Part shown: positions 51,476 to 59,999 of the stretch, piece after piece | Layout: each line of letters begins with the position of its first letter | Numbering within the stretch: position 1 is the first letter of the stretch | Assembly (NCBI RefSeq): GCF_003311645.1 | Contig: NZ_QEST01000163.1 | Location: 1 to 64,000, forward strand | Reading direction: 5' to 3' | Source: Streptomyces sp. PT12 | GTDB lineage: Bacteria > Actinomycetota > Actinomycetes > Streptomycetales > Streptomycetaceae | Length of the DNA stretch: 64,000 bases | Translations under genes and position numbers: made by a program | Notes under the pieces: model-generated | What the model saw: the letters and a program-made list of their open reading frames with translations, nothing else | What the model was told of the DNA's origin: nothing | The model's database searches: none

Positions 51476-54228
51476 GGGGTGTCTCCTTCGCCCTGGGGTC
51501 TCGCGCTCCGAGGTCTCGCCGGGGTCGCCGTCTCCACGGCCAGCTCGGTCACATGGCCGCCGTCGTCGGCGGCCGTGCCGGGGTCGTTCTCGTCGGGCAG
51601 CGCCTCGCGCAGCACCACGCGCGCCCCCGCGTCCTTGAGCAGCCCCTCGAACGCGGCGAGCGACAGCGGGCTGTCGAAGTCCACGGGGTGCGGCTTGGCG
51701 CCGGTCGCCCCGCGCTGCCCGCTGTCCGCGACGGTGGCGAACACCCGGTCGGGGACGCCCTGTTCGCGCCGCCAGCGGTGCCAGCCGAGGAACCACTCGG
51801 CCTCGCCCGCGCCCCGCTCGCGCAGCGGAAGCGCCCCCGCGGGGGCGCTCCACGAGCGCCGGGCGAGCACGAGCCTGCCATGGGTGACCCGGGGGCGGCG
51901 GGTCACGCCGCGGTGCGGCTCGCCCTCGGGCACCCCGCCCCACACGTCGAGCGGCGCCATGGAGGTGGGGGAGAGCAGCAGCAGGGTGCGCGGCACCTCG
52001 GGCAGCGCGAGCGGCACCAGATAGCCCAGATAGACGGGGATGACCTCGACGCCGAGCCGGGGGGCGCGCAGCGCGAGCCGGTCGGCGGCCTCGTCGTGCT
52101 CGATCACCAGCTCGTCGAGGCGGATCCGCCGCTCGGGGGGAGCGCCGCTGGTCTCGCCGGGGCAGACGATCTCCCAATCGGTCAGCCGCGCGTGCAGGTT
52201 GAGGTTGCTGGTCACCGGGCCCCCGGTGACCTCGGCGAACACCGCGCCCTCGGGCCGCAGCCGGGCCGCACGCTCCCGCAACGCGCCCGGCAGGCCGGGG
52301 CCGAGGCAGTGGGTGAAGCGGCTGAAGGGGAACGACAGGCCGCCGTAGGAGCGGTTGAGGACGACCAGCGGCCCGCCCCCGCCCCCGCGCGGCTCGGCCA
52401 GCTGCACATGGTGGGAGTGCAGCGCGGGTCCCGCGTCGAGACCGGCGAGTTCGGCCGCCGTCTCCCTCAACAGACCGGCGTCCAGCGCGAGTTCGCCCGG
52501 GTCCCCGGAGGTGGGGGCGGCGAACGCGGCCCAGCGCGCCCGCATCCCCGCGACGAACGCCGAACGCGCCGCGTCCAGCGCCTTGAGCTGCGGCAGGCCC
52601 AGCCAGTTCTCCTCGGGCACATACTCGCCCGCCGCGTCGAACGTCTTCCGGCGCGCGGCGAACGACAGATACTGGTCGAAGAAGTCCTCGTGGAAGTCGT
52701 TGATGAGCCGCAGCAGGTCGTCGCAGCGCCCGCCGATGCCGTGCCGGGCCAGGAAGAACCCCTTGAACGTGAGCCGTTGGGGCAGCGTCAGGTCGAACGC
52801 CGGGAGGACGGGCTCGATCGCGCGCAGCGGCTCGGCAAGCGCCTCGGCCCAGCGCTCGCGTTCGGCGGTCACCGCGGGCGCGACCACGTCCTCGTAGAGC
52901 ACGGTGCGCGGCACCCTCGGCTGTTCCTCGCCCAAGTCCCGCTGGATCGCGGCAAGTCGGTCGCGCAGCTCGGCCAGCAGCGCCCGCCGCTCGGCGGGGT
53001 CGGCGGCCGGGTAGCGCGCCAGGCACGCCAGCGGCCCGTCCAGCGCGGCGGCCGTGCGGTCCGCCCACTCCCGGCCGAGCTCCCGCAGCGAACGGCGCAG
53101 CGCGCGCAGCGGATCGGTGTCGTGGACCCCGACCGTCAGCGTCGGCACCCGCACCATCCCGACGTGCAGCAGCGCCGCGAGATAGTCCTCGACCTCCGCC
53201 TCGGGCGCCCGCAGGGACCGGGCCAGCCACGCCGCCAGCTCCCCGTAGCGCGCCTCGGGCCTGGCGTCGAAGAAGTCGAGCATCCGGTCGAGCGCGCCGC
53301 TGCGCCGCAGGAAGAACAGCCGGTCCTTGACCGCGTCGAACGTGACGGCCGTGTCGTCGTCACCCGCCGTCACCCACCGCCGCACATAGCGCACCCGGTC
53401 CTCGTCGCGGCCCCACCCCGAGGCCGGGGCGACCGGCAGGTCGGCGCGGCGCGCGGGGTCGGCCACGATCGCCTCGGCGATCCGGCCGAGCGCCAGGACG
53501 TTGAGCCGGGGATGGCTCACCCAGGGCCCCCAGGAGCACAGCTCGCCCGGCCCCTGGCCCGCGCCCGGCGCGAACGTGCCGGGCGCGACCGACGTGAACG
53601 AGCTGAACGGGCTGGTCTTGCACGCCGTCCGGTACACATACGCGAGCAGCGAGCGCTCGATCTTCCTCGCGCGCTTGCCGGGCCTTGCGCTCCCGCCCGG
53701 CGGCGCGGCCGCCAGCCAGCCGTCGAGCTGGGCGTCGAGCGCGGGCGAGGCCAGCAGCAGCCCGTCCCGCAGCCGCCGCCCCGCGGCCAGCCTGCGCAGC
53801 TCGCCCCTGGCGCGCGCCGACTGCGCGGCCAGCAGCGCCTCGCCCGCCGCCTCGCGTTCGGCCAGCCGCCCGCGCCCTTCGAGCCAGGCGTCGAGCGCCG
53901 CGCCCACCGCGGGGTCAAGGCGGTTGACGAGCGCGGAGGCGGCGGCCTGGTCGGCGGGCACGCGGTTGTTGAACGCCTCGCGGCGCAGCCGCAGCAGCGC
54001 GCGCCTGGCGCGTTCGTCGTCCAGCCCGCCGACCAGGCCGTGCAGCAGGTCGCCGACCCGCCGACCGGCCGAGGCGAGGCGCTCCCCCTCGTCGAGCACC
54101 TCGTCCGCCCAGCGTCGCGCGCCCGGCGCGCGCAACCGGCGCACGGCATCCACCGGAAGCCCGGCGATCCGCGCGACAAAGTGCGGCCCCAGCTCCCAGC
54201 CCTCGGCCTCGCCGCCGCCCCCGCTCAT
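51472..54228 (-). CDS. LanB-type dehydratase, glutamylation subunit
   Basis: A 918-residue lantibiotic dehydratase N-terminal domain protein (TbtB-like). The hallmark LAYVYRTACKTSPFSSFTSV lies near residues 195-214. Further conserved features include LTFKGFFLARHGIGGRCDDL and LNLHARLTDWEIVCPGE. It transfers glutamate from glutamyl-tRNA to Ser/Thr of the precursor. It is split from its elimination domain as in thiopeptide and goadsporin systems, whereas class I lanthipeptide LanB is fused. It overlaps both neighbours by four bases. At 918 residues it is long for the split form. Confidence 0.94.
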   Translation of the reverse strand: MSGGGGEAEGWELGPHFVARIAGLPVDAVRRLRAPGARRWADEVLDEGERLASAGRRVGDLLHGLVGGLDDERARRALLRLRREAFNNRVPADQAAASALVNRLDPAVGAALDAWLEGRGRLAEREAAGEALLAAQSARARGELRRLAAGRRLRDGLLLASPALDAQLDGWLAAAPPGGSARPGKRARKIERSLLAYVYRTACKTSPFSSFTSVAPGTFAPGAGQGPGELCSWGPWVSHPRLNVLALGRIAEAIVADPARRADLPVAPASGWGRDEDRVRYVRRWVTAGDDDTAVTFDAVKDRLFFLRRSGALDRMLDFFDARPEARYGELAAWLARSLRAPEAEVEDYLAALLHVGMVRVPTLTVGVHDTDPLRALRRSLRELGREWADRTAAALDGPLACLARYPAADPAERRALLAELRDRLAAIQRDLGEEQPRVPRTVLYEDVVAPAVTAERERWAEALAEPLRAIEPVLPAFDLTLPQRLTFKGFFLARHGIGGRCDDLLRLINDFHEDFFDQYLSFAARRKTFDAAGEYVPEENWLGLPQLKALDAARSAFVAGMRARWAAFAAPTSGDPGELALDAGLLRETAAELAGLDAGPALHSHHVQLAEPRGGGGGPLVVLNRSYGGLSFPFSRFTHCLGPGLPGALRERAARLRPEGAVFAEVTGGPVTSNLNLHARLTDWEIVCPGETSGAPPERRIRLDELVIEHDEAADRLALRAPRLGVEVIPVYLGYLVPLALPEVPRTLLLLSPTSMAPLDVWGGVPEGEPHRGVTRRPRVTHGRLVLARRSWSAPAGALPLRERGAGEAEWFLGWHRWRREQGVPDRVFATVADSGQRGATGAKPHPVDFDSPLSLAAFEGLLKDAGARVVLREALPDENDPGTAADDGGHVTELAVETATPARPRSARPQGEGDTP

Positions 54229-55823
54229 CGGGCGATCTCGAAACGGAAGTCGGCGGGCGCGGGGCGTTCATGTCCGATCATCATGATCAGGAGCGGGGCC
54301 TCGTCGGTCTCCAGGAGGCCCAGCTCCTCGCGATAGGCGACGTTGTCGAACCCCAGCGCCACCCCGCAGCCGAGGCCGAGCGCGGCCGACGCGGTGTAGG
54401 TGGCCTGGGCGACCGCCCCGATCAGCGCGTTGACCAGCCGGTATCCCCGGTCGCCCACCGCGTCGAGCACGGCGTGCGTGCGCACCGTGGGCACCAGGAC
54501 GGCGCCCGCCTGCTCCAGGTTGTAGTTGGCGAGGAAATAGGTCCTCTGGAGGAACGGGCCAGGCGCCCCCTCGGTGACCCGCCGCAGCGCCCCGCGCTCC
54601 GGCACATAGGCGTAGGCGCCGGGGGCCACGCCCTCGACATGGTTGACCAGGGCGTAGAGCTTCACCAGCCCGTCCGCGCCCGCCCGTTCGCCGTCCCCGC
54701 CGATCCTGGACCCCGCGGCGGCCGAGGCCAGCGCGGCCGCCAGCTGCCCGCCCGTCACGGGCCGCCCCGCGGCGAACCTGCCGAAGCTGCTGCGCCTGCG
54801 CCGCAGCGCGCCCCGCACCCCCGCGTCCAGCGGCGTGGGCGGCGGCAGCGCCACGGTCGCCCCCTCGGGCGGCGGCAGCGCGGCGGCCGGGGCCAGCGCG
54901 CCGGGGCCCGGACGGCGCCCCGCGTGCGCCGACGTGGCCTCCTGCATCGCGCGCAACGCCTCGAACGACAGCACGCGCCGGGAGCGTTCGGCATCCCTGC
55001 GGCGCACCGCGGCGCGTTGGGGCGCGGGACCCGGCTCGCGCGCCCCCGTCCAGGGCAGCGGCACCACCGCGAACACGCCCTCGTCGGCGCCCTCGACGCC
55101 CAGCAGCCGCGCCAGCCGCTCCTCGTCGAACCACAGCGCGGGCTCCACCTCCACGCCCCGGGCGCGCAACCACAGGCGCCATGTGCCCAGGAGCGCCCCC
55201 AGGTCCATCGAGACCGCGTGGAAGGAGAAGCTGTTGTACTTGAACGCGTTCTGCCAGTACTTGATCCCCAGCACCAGGTACTGATCGGTCACCGGGCCAG
55301 GGGCGTCCTCGCCGAGCGCGGCCCGCACCTCGCCCGTGACATCGCCCGTCAGCAGCCGCCGCATCGCGTGGTGGCGCGGCGAGTAGTGGTGCACCCCGGG
55401 CGGCGCGGGATCGCTCGGGCCCGACACCCAGTAGATCGCGACGGGGTAGAGGCCACCGCCCGACGCGGTGCCCCTCGACCAGTTGGCGAGGGGGTAGAAC
55501 GGCAGCGCGTCCAGGTCCGTGTTGGCCTGCACGCCCAGGCGGCGCCCCGTCAACCCGTAGGAGTCCCGCAGCAGTTCACCCAGCAGCGCCCGGTCGAACG
55601 CCACCCGCTCCCCAGGGCCGCCCATCGGCCCGCCCGCGAGACCCCGCGCCACCGAGGCGCCGGGCGGCCAGGGGCCGCCATCGGGCAGCGGCAGCGCGTC
55701 CGCGCCCGGGTAGTGCTTGGTCTTGCGCGGCCCGTCGGCCCAGTCGGGCACGAAGTCCACCGGCTCCATCGGCGTCCGGCCGCGGTGCAGGATCGCGGTG
55801 GCGTAGTCATGGGCGTACCCCAT
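54225..55823 (-). CDS. SagB-type FMN azoline dehydrogenase
   Basis: A 532-residue nitroreductase-fold protein. The N-terminal half carries YAHDYATAILHRG, NTDLDALPFYPLANWSRGTA and YPVAIYWVSG; the C-terminal half carries RRRSSFGRFAAGRPVTGGQL, the FMN-binding start of the SagB/ThcOx domain, and VNALIGAVAQATYTASAALG near the end. The duplicated SagB arrangement is usual in actinomycete TOMM clusters. It oxidises azolines to thiazoles/oxazoles. It overlaps the dehydratase gene by four bases. Confidence 0.92.
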   Translation of the reverse strand: MGYAHDYATAILHRGRTPMEPVDFVPDWADGPRKTKHYPGADALPLPDGGPWPPGASVARGLAGGPMGGPGERVAFDRALLGELLRDSYGLTGRRLGVQANTDLDALPFYPLANWSRGTASGGGLYPVAIYWVSGPSDPAPPGVHHYSPRHHAMRRLLTGDVTGEVRAALGEDAPGPVTDQYLVLGIKYWQNAFKYNSFSFHAVSMDLGALLGTWRLWLRARGVEVEPALWFDEERLARLLGVEGADEGVFAVVPLPWTGAREPGPAPQRAAVRRRDAERSRRVLSFEALRAMQEATSAHAGRRPGPGALAPAAALPPPEGATVALPPPTPLDAGVRGALRRRRSSFGRFAAGRPVTGGQLAAALASAAAGSRIGGDGERAGADGLVKLYALVNHVEGVAPGAYAYVPERGALRRVTEGAPGPFLQRTYFLANYNLEQAGAVLVPTVRTHAVLDAVGDRGYRLVNALIGAVAQATYTASAALGLGCGVALGFDNVAYREELGLLETDEAPLLIMMIGHERPAPADFRFEIAR

Positions 55824-55868
55824 GGGGACCTCCCTCGGTCGCTCTCGGTCGCTCTCGGTCGGCGGCGG

Positions 55869-57800
55869 TCATGGGAACGGGTGGGGCGCGGCGTTGAAGT
55901 CGCCGGGCGTCAGGTCGCGGGTGGCCAGCCCCGCCTCGCGCAGCGCGGTGCGCAGCCGCGGCATGCCGAGCGCCCGCTGCCGCGCCCAGCCGAAGTCGAT
56001 CGGCAGCAGCCCCGGCACGATCACGCTCACCGTGCACAGCCCCAACTCCCGCTGCCCCGGCGCCGTCTGGTCCACCACGATCACCTCGAAGCCCGCCGCG
56101 GTCACCGCCGCCACGCACGCGGCCACGTCGTCGCGCAGGTCGTCGGAGACCGGGGGCACCGAGCCGTCGCCGAACCGTTCCCGCAGCGCGTGCCGCGGCC
56201 GTTCCGGCTCACCCGGCGCGCCCAGCAGGAACGCCGCGTGCTCGCCCATCTCCGGCACGCCATAGACGAGCGGGTGGTCGTGCAGGGCCGTGACCAGGTC
56301 GAAGTCGGCCGCCATCGCCCGCAGCCGCGCCTCGTCCGCCGCGGTGCGGCCCGGCAGGTTGACCGCGTCGGTCGCGATCTCGCACAGCGCGGCGGCCAGC
56401 GCCGCCTCCGGGTCGAGACTGGCGCCCGCGCCGAAGCACATGCGGCCGAGCCCGCCGTCCTCGCGCACCGCGACCCCGGTGATCACCGGCACCGGAAAGG
56501 TGATCCTGGTGTCGAAGAACCGGGCCCGGTACCCGTACATCGCCAGCCGGTCCACCATGTGCCGGGTCGCCGCCCGCTCGCTGCTCGCCGGGTCGAGCTC
56601 GGGCAGCGCCGCCCGCCCGTACCAGGCAAGCAGGAACGCGTCGCGCTCGATCACCTCCATCAGCCCGAAGTAGACGGCCTCCTCGAGACAGCCGCCCGAA
56701 GCGCAGCCGTTGGAGCTCTCCTGCACGAAGCGGTCGGCGAGCCCGGGCGCGTGGTAGTACGTCAGCACCTCGGGCACCAGCACGGGCCGCCCCGCGCCCA
56801 GCGCGTACCCCCACACCCACGGCAGCGTCCGCCCCGGCGTGAACGGCGCGATCCCGGGGTTCGCGCGGTGGAAATCCTCCGCGTACAGGCCGCACTCGCG
56901 CGGGTCGAGCGCCGCCAGGCCCCGGGCGCGCAGCCCGTCGAGGCTGTCGCGCACCGCGGAGGCGCGCGCCCTGGGGCGCATGCCCGCGTAGCGTTCGAGC
57001 CCTTCGAGGATCCCGACTCTGACGCTGTCGCGGAACGTGTCGGTGTGCCCGCCCCAGAACGTCTCCCGCAGATAGTCGCCCGAGCGCAGCGAGAAGCAGC
57101 CGATCGCGGCCGAGGTGGACGTCGATGACACGTCGTGGACCACGGAGGGGCCGAGCGCCCCGCACACGGGGTTGGCGTAGGCGTCGGTCGGCAGGTCGTA
57201 GGCGTCCAGGTCCCGCACCCTGAAGGCGCCGGGGCTGTGCTTGGGCGCCGGGCGCAGGGTCGGCGTCGCCGCCTCGGCCGTGTCGGGCTCGGGCCGCCCG
57301 CACGCGGGGCACTCGGGGTCGGGGAGCAGCGGATAGCGGCGCACGGCCAGCGACTCCAGGTCCACCAGGCGCACCGATGGCCGCCCCGCGGGCTCGGCGA
57401 GCGCGGCCGCGGTCACGGCGGCCAGCGCGTGCGCGGCGAACGGCGTGGCATACGGCGTGCGGCCCACCGCCGCGGTGTCGCCGCCCAGTTCGAGCGCGTC
57501 GCGCAGCGCGGGGGAGCGGACCGACTGCCAGCGGCGTTCGAGGCAGCGGGCGCAGGGCGCGCCGCCCGGCGGCCCCGGCACAGGACCCACGACCGCGTGC
57601 CGCCCGTGGATCCGCACCGGCACGGCCTCGCCGACGCCGCGCGGGACGTCCGAGGTGTCCGCGAACGCGTCGGCCACGCCCAGCGGTGCGACGGACACCG
57701 CGGAGCGCCCACCGGGCGCGGGCGCGAGCGCGGCGAGCGCCGCGGCGATCAGCTCGGCCAGCTCCTGGCAGGCGTCGTCCAGCGGCTCAGTGGTCGCCAT
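55869..57800 (-). CDS. YcaO cyclodehydratase 2 with N-terminal zinc domain
   Basis: A 643-residue paralogue of the YcaO at 45639-47537. The N-terminal region again has Cys pairs at 83/86 (CARC) and 164/167 (CPAC). The YcaO domain has RVGILEGLERYAG, QESSNGCASGGCLEEAVYFG, MEVIERDAFLLAWYGR and ends in AAPHPFP. All expected ATP-handling acidic residues appear present, so both YcaO proteins look active. It overlaps the leader-binding-protein gene by 14 bases. A likely role is azoline formation on a residue class different from its paralogue. Confidence 0.93.
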   Translation of the reverse strand: MATTEPLDDACQELAELIAAALAALAPAPGGRSAVSVAPLGVADAFADTSDVPRGVGEAVPVRIHGRHAVVGPVPGPPGGAPCARCLERRWQSVRSPALRDALELGGDTAAVGRTPYATPFAAHALAAVTAAALAEPAGRPSVRLVDLESLAVRRYPLLPDPECPACGRPEPDTAEAATPTLRPAPKHSPGAFRVRDLDAYDLPTDAYANPVCGALGPSVVHDVSSTSTSAAIGCFSLRSGDYLRETFWGGHTDTFRDSVRVGILEGLERYAGMRPRARASAVRDSLDGLRARGLAALDPRECGLYAEDFHRANPGIAPFTPGRTLPWVWGYALGAGRPVLVPEVLTYYHAPGLADRFVQESSNGCASGGCLEEAVYFGLMEVIERDAFLLAWYGRAALPELDPASSERAATRHMVDRLAMYGYRARFFDTRITFPVPVITGVAVREDGGLGRMCFGAGASLDPEAALAAALCEIATDAVNLPGRTAADEARLRAMAADFDLVTALHDHPLVYGVPEMGEHAAFLLGAPGEPERPRHALRERFGDGSVPPVSDDLRDDVAACVAAVTAAGFEVIVVDQTAPGQRELGLCTVSVIVPGLLPIDFGWARQRALGMPRLRTALREAGLATRDLTPGDFNAAPHPFP

Positions 57801-59994
57801 CGCCGCCCCGCGTCAGCAGCACCCGCGCGGTGTGCAGCCCACCGGCCCGCAGGTCGGCCGGGGTGTCGGCGACGTGCAGCACGTCGCGCCCCGCCGCGCG
57901 CAGCCGTTCGAGCACCGCGCCGAACGCCAGCGGCGCGCCGCACGCCGCCCCCTCGGGCGCCGCGGCCGTGACCGCGATCGCGCCGGGCGCCAAGTCGACC
58001 AGCGGCGGGTCGCCGGTGTCGGGATCCTCGCCGGTCGCGGCGGCCAGCTGGACCGCCCCGAGCAGGTCGCGCAGCGCGGCCACCGCGGCGGCCTCCCCGT
58101 CGAGGTCGGCCCCGACCGCCCAGCGCCCGGCCGCGGCTCCCTCGGTCCCGCGCGCCATCACGACGTGCGCGCCGCTGCGTTCGGCCTCGCCCAGGTCGAG
58201 CAGCTCGACCCCGACGCCCAGCGTCCCGGCCGAGCGGTGCAGAAAGACCCGCTCGGCGGGGACGTGTCCGGCACCGGCGCGCGCCGCCTCAGGGGGCGCG
58301 GGCAGCAGCGCCACGCGCCCGGCGCCCCGCACCGCGCGCAGCAGCGCCTCGTGCGCCAGCGCGGACAGCAGCGCGTGCCCCGCCGCCTCGCCAGGCGTCG
58401 CCCCCGCCCCGACGCCCGCGGCGCCGCCGAGCACGAGCCGGTCCCTGTTGTGCGGGCCGAACGGGCGCAGCGCCGCCGTGGGCACCGCGACGCGCTCCTT
58501 GGTCAGCAGCGACGCGACCGCCGTCCAGGCCGCGATGTCCTCGCCGGTGAACGCGCCACCGCCCGTGGCCAGTTGGCCGGGCGTCACGGTCGGAAGCTCG
58601 CCGGGCCCGCCCGGCAGCGTTCCCGCGGGGACCGCGTGCTCGGTCCACACCCCGGCCGCCGCCCGCAGCCCCCGCTGCCTCGCCCCGGCCAGGTGGTGCA
58701 CGTCGAACGCCGCGATCAGGCGCGGCGCTCCCGCCACGGGAACGGTCTCGAGCCGCGTCACCTTGAGCGGCGTCTGCGGCAGCGCCTCGTCGTCCCAGCG
58801 CGTGAACACGCCCGTGTGCGGGCGGACAAGGGCCGCGCCGACCCGGTTGAGGTCGGCCACCAGGTCCTCGGCGTCCCTGGCCGACTCCACCGTCACCGTG
58901 CGCGCCACCGAGAGCTCGCCGACCGCCTCGCCGACCGCCCCCGGCGCGCCCGCACACAACCGGCAGCGCGGATGCGGGTGCAGCGGCTCGGCCACCACGT
59001 CGAGCGAGTCGAGGTCCTGGATCAGCACCTGCCCCGCGGTCTCGGGCGGCAGCGCCCCGGTCGCGGTGCGGAAGATCTCGAAGCCCAGCAGGTTCCCGAC
59101 CATCGCCGCCACGGGCCCCGCGAGCGCCCCGCCGGGCGGGCCCGCCGCCGCGCTCGCGCCGCCCGCCACCTCGCTCCACAGCTCGGCCGCCGCCGCGGCG
59201 TCCACGTTGCCGCCGAGCCGCAGCAGCGCGCACGACCAGCAGCCGCCGCCCCCCTCGCCCTCGCCCCCCGCGCGCGGGCCCACGACCGCGCGCTCCCCGA
59301 ACGTCCAGGCCGGGATGAGCAGTTGCCCCGGCGCCCGCCCCGCGGCCAGCAGCCGGTGCGTCCGCGATGCCGCGTCACGGCCCGTCACCACGACCACGTC
59401 ATGGCCGGGGAACGCCTCACGCCCCGCGGGCAGCCGCGTCAGCTCGACCGGCGCGCCCTCGGCGGCGAGCGCCGCAGCTTCCTCGTCGGCCTCGGGCACG
59501 GAAGCCTCGGACGCGACCGCCCCCGCGCCGTTGCGGACCAGGCTCAGCACGCACCAGCGCGCCGTCTCGCCCTCGCCGAGCACCGCGACCCGCGTCGCCC
59601 TGAACCGCGCGAACCGCTCGTCCGCGCCGTCCACATAGTGGTCCACATAGGCGATCTGCGCCGCGAACCGCGCGGTCACCGCGTCCGGCAGCGCCGCCCC
59701 CGCGCCCGCGGGCTCGCGCACGTCGCGCGCGAAGCCCCGCTCCAGCAGGGAGTCCACGAGCGTGGCCACCATCGCCTTCTGCGCGTCGCCGACCCCGGCG
59801 CACAGCTCGTCGAGGCGCGCGCTCCCGTCGAGGCGCGGCACCAGCACGGACGCAAACCGGTACGCGGTCTTCCCGGTGAGGTGGAAACCCCCGTCCGCGT
59901 TGTGGAAGAGCACGCCCCCCGGGGTCCGCGTGAACAGCACGTCGCGGCGGATGCGGGGCCTGGTCCCGGCCAGGCGGTCGAACGCGTCGGCCAT
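57787..59994 (-). CDS. TOMM leader-peptide-binding protein (E1/ocin-ThiF-like, PqqD-RRE)
   Basis: A 735-residue protein. Residues about 12-95 look like a PqqD-type recognition element (RPRIRRDVLFTRTPGGVLFH ... LVDSLLERGFARDV). A degenerate E1 fold follows (VAVLGEGETARWCVLSLVRN), with zinc cysteines at 252/255 (CWSC) and 343/346 (CRLC). The C-terminal 350 residues are a further domain often seen in TbtF/ocin-ThiF proteins. It should bind the leader and present the core to the YcaO enzymes. The ATG at 59994 has AGAAGG ten bases upstream; a GTG at 60003 overlapping the SARP stop is an alternative. Confidence 0.9.
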   Translation of the reverse strand: MADAFDRLAGTRPRIRRDVLFTRTPGGVLFHNADGGFHLTGKTAYRFASVLVPRLDGSARLDELCAGVGDAQKAMVATLVDSLLERGFARDVREPAGAGAALPDAVTARFAAQIAYVDHYVDGADERFARFRATRVAVLGEGETARWCVLSLVRNGAGAVASEASVPEADEEAAALAAEGAPVELTRLPAGREAFPGHDVVVVTGRDAASRTHRLLAAGRAPGQLLIPAWTFGERAVVGPRAGGEGEGGGGCWSCALLRLGGNVDAAAAAELWSEVAGGASAAAGPPGGALAGPVAAMVGNLLGFEIFRTATGALPPETAGQVLIQDLDSLDVVAEPLHPHPRCRLCAGAPGAVGEAVGELSVARTVTVESARDAEDLVADLNRVGAALVRPHTGVFTRWDDEALPQTPLKVTRLETVPVAGAPRLIAAFDVHHLAGARQRGLRAAAGVWTEHAVPAGTLPGGPGELPTVTPGQLATGGGAFTGEDIAAWTAVASLLTKERVAVPTAALRPFGPHNRDRLVLGGAAGVGAGATPGEAAGHALLSALAHEALLRAVRGAGRVALLPAPPEAARAGAGHVPAERVFLHRSAGTLGVGVELLDLGEAERSGAHVVMARGTEGAAAGRWAVGADLDGEAAAVAALRDLLGAVQLAAATGEDPDTGDPPLVDLAPGAIAVTAAAPEGAACGAPLAFGAVLERLRAAGRDVLHVADTPADLRAGGLHTARVLLTRGGDGDH

Positions 59995-59999
59995 CCCTG

